From: Argentina anserina
Taxonomy: Eukaryota; Streptophyta; Magnoliopsida; Rosales; Rosaceae
Reading direction: 5' to 3'
Assembly (NCBI RefSeq): GCF_933775445.1
Contig: NC_065877.1
Span: 28,272,001 to 28,336,000, forward strand
DNA length: 64,000 nt
Shown here: positions 62,199 to 64,000 of the stretch, one piece after another
Numbering within the stretch: position 1 is the stretch's first letter
How the letters are laid out: every line of letters starts with the position of its first letter
Translations under genes and position numbers: made by a program
The notes under the pieces: generated by a model
The model's input: the letters and a program-made list of their open reading frames with translations, nothing else
Databases searched by the model: none
What the model was told of the DNA's origin: nothing

Positions 62199-64000
62199 TG
62201 TAATACCCCGAAAATTCATATCTAATTTCCAATGAGTTCCATGATATTATTAAGTTTGGTCATTGTCTAATTTTATTTTACGAGGATGAAAACGAAAGGG
62301 TTCGAAAGATTAATTGTTCGGGAACGTTCAATTTGACGAGTCTAAGAGTTGATTTTTGACTCACTGGGTTTCTTAAAAAACTTCTTACATGAAAGTCGTA
62401 GAGCTCGTCGATACGAATTTGTGGACACGCGGCACGCCTAAATCGGAGTTCATATAAAGATGTTACGAATCAAAAAGTATTTAGACATTTTTGGAAAATA
62501 GTATAAATATGGGAATTAAAGAGAAAAAGAGGAGAAAATCAGAAATTCGGATCGGGTACTGTTCATGGGAACTGTTCATACCCGAAAATCCCAGATTTTT
62601 CTCTCCCCGAGCGGCTGACTTTGGGCAGCCGGATCTCCGCCGTCCGACCACCATAAAGCGGCGCACCGGTCACGTTTGAAAGGTTGCTGCGTCCCCTGTC
62701 GATTGGTGGTAACACCACCCGCCATCTCGCCGTCGTTTGAGAGTGGTGAAGTCTGAAAGTTCCCCCGAAAATGCATATTTCGCCAAACTTCAACTCGTCG
62801 GATCTCTCTCTTCCGACAACTAATCGGTACCATTCTTGTCCCATTTTGTAGGTCTCCTTCCATACTACAACCCTCCAAAAAATTTAACCCAAATCATTGT
62901 GTGCTAGAAGAATTGAAGAAAAAAAATCGTAGGTTTTAAATAGAGGCTTTTCGGTTTTTGTAAAATTGAAGTGTTTAGGCTCAGAATTAGACTTTGTGGT
63001 GAACTAGGAAGTTGTTAGGAATGTCATTTAGATTGTGGTGGTGAAATTTGGTAGTCATTGGTGGCGGTCGGTGAACAGTGTCGTCGCATGAACTGTATTG
63101 TGAACAGTGTTTATAAAATAGTGTTTGTGAACAGTTACGGTGAGCAGTGTTTATAAAGGTACGAAACAGTAACTGTGAACAATATTCTGTAAATAGTAAA
63201 ATCGAACATTGTTTAGTAAAACAGTAAAACATGAACACTGTTCTGCGAACAGTGTTTTATGAAAAACATTTAGTTGTACTGAAAATCGTCACCTGATATT
63301 TTACGTATCGTTTTCTAAGCATTTTATCATGCTATTAGGTGACCGACGAAACGAGTGAGAAAATTACTTCCAGTATCGTGGAAGTTGCACACAGGAAAAT
63401 AATGTGAGTTAACCTCATAATGATCATCATGATCGAAGTAGTATTATAATTATTGAATTTAGTTTGAGTTATCACCATAGTCGTTGCATCACTAGTTTAT
63501 ATAAATTATTTAAAAAATATGTTTTGGTTTAAATTACGTGAACTTGATCGTCTACGGTTTATGGGTAAGTGAAACGCTATTTTAATAAATCATTTTAAAA
63601 AGATTTTTGTGGTTATGGACTATGGTGAATGTGAGTAAATCTCACTATGACGAGTCTACCCTTGGCGGTGACTAATATTTACGTTTTCTTAAAAAGACCG
63701 AACTATGACATGTATATAATATAGTGGGTTGCGTATGTATATAAATGGTAAATACGATACATATATATGAGTTGCTATATTATATACTATTATGTTCTTA
63801 TTTTCAAATGAATTATACTATGATAATTATATTTATTTTATTTGAGCAAGTGTCGCTTGTTGTAATACAATAACATGGGTGAATTGTTATTGTACGTGGT
63901 TTTAACATTGAGTTTTGTTGAAACGTTTTTTGTTTTCGGACGTGCTTTTTTATCTTCGGACGTGTTTTTCTGTCTTCGGACCTGTCTTCGGATGTGTTGG
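62199..64000 (+). mobile_element. Left part of an LTR of the same family, running off the window
   Basis: Starts TGTAATACCCCGAAAATTCA at 62199, matching the inverted right end of the solo LTR at 45502-48307. Further shared blocks are gtagagctcgtcgatacga (about 62398), the GC-rich stretch at 62580-62700, gtgagtaaatctcac (about 63631) followed by gtctaccctt, and tcttcggacgtg near 63955. Numerous gtgaacagtgt-like words lie at 63070-63260. Whether this is a solo LTR or the 5' LTR of a whole element lies outside the window. Confidence 0.75.

Noticed and set aside
1..64000. CRISPR arrays, operons, tRNA or rRNA genes
   Set aside because: This is eukaryotic nuclear DNA. Repeats lack regular spacer structure, and no convincing tRNA cloverleaf or rRNA sequence was recognised.

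Overview
The window is plant nuclear DNA, from a eudicot. All genes have multi-exon GT-AG structures, intergenic DNA is AT-rich and transposon-laden, and the gene set consists of plant families (oxidosqualene cyclases, a QRT3-type pectin enzyme, an LRR receptor kinase, a USP-kinase). The cyclases and repeats look rosid, possibly Rosaceae, but that is an impression and not a demonstrated assignment.

Layout. 1-2.9 kb: tail of a long terminal repeat (LTR) and a small retroposon. 3.0-7.6 kb (+): a 16-exon oxidosqualene cyclase (OSC-A) with a beta-amyrin-synthase-type motif, complete except for two adjacent in-frame stops in exon 3. 7.6-13.2 kb: repeats, including a nested inverted-repeat element. 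13.2-18.3 kb (+): a dead OSC fragment keeping only exon 2 and the last exon, with an LTR fragment and a 5'-truncated LINE between them. 19.1-25.3 kb (-): an intact 18-exon cycloartenol synthase. 25.3-39.7 kb: a gene-poor repeat field (hAT-like, Copia-like, SINE-like, MITE and Helitron-like remnants). 40.2-44.5 kb (+): an intact 11-exon OSC-C with the unusual motif MFCYCR. 45.5-48.3 kb: a solo LTR with a perfect 5-bp target-site duplication. 49.5-51.0 kb (-): a single-exon QRT3-like polygalacturonase. 53.2-55.9 kb (+): a PRK-type LRR receptor kinase. 57.1-60.7 kb (+): a universal-stress-domain receptor-like cytoplasmic kinase. 61.6-62.1 kb (+): a broken gene cut off by another copy of the LTR family, which runs off the right edge.

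How the genes relate. The cyclases all act on 2,3-oxidosqualene. Cycloartenol synthase makes the sterol precursor, while OSC-A and OSC-C would divert the same substrate to pentacyclic triterpenes. It is a cluster of duplicated scaffold-forming enzymes only. No P450, glycosyltransferase or acyltransferase is seen between them, so it is not a complete metabolic gene cluster within this window. The three cyclases share exon boundaries in a nested series (18, 16, 11 exons). To the right, two genes of pollen-associated families (QRT3-like and PRK-like) are divergently arranged.

I found no previously unknown biological system. The most notable points are the nearly intact but stop-interrupted OSC-A, the graded intron loss across the cyclases, the MFCYCR motif in OSC-C, and the LTR family that scars several loci.
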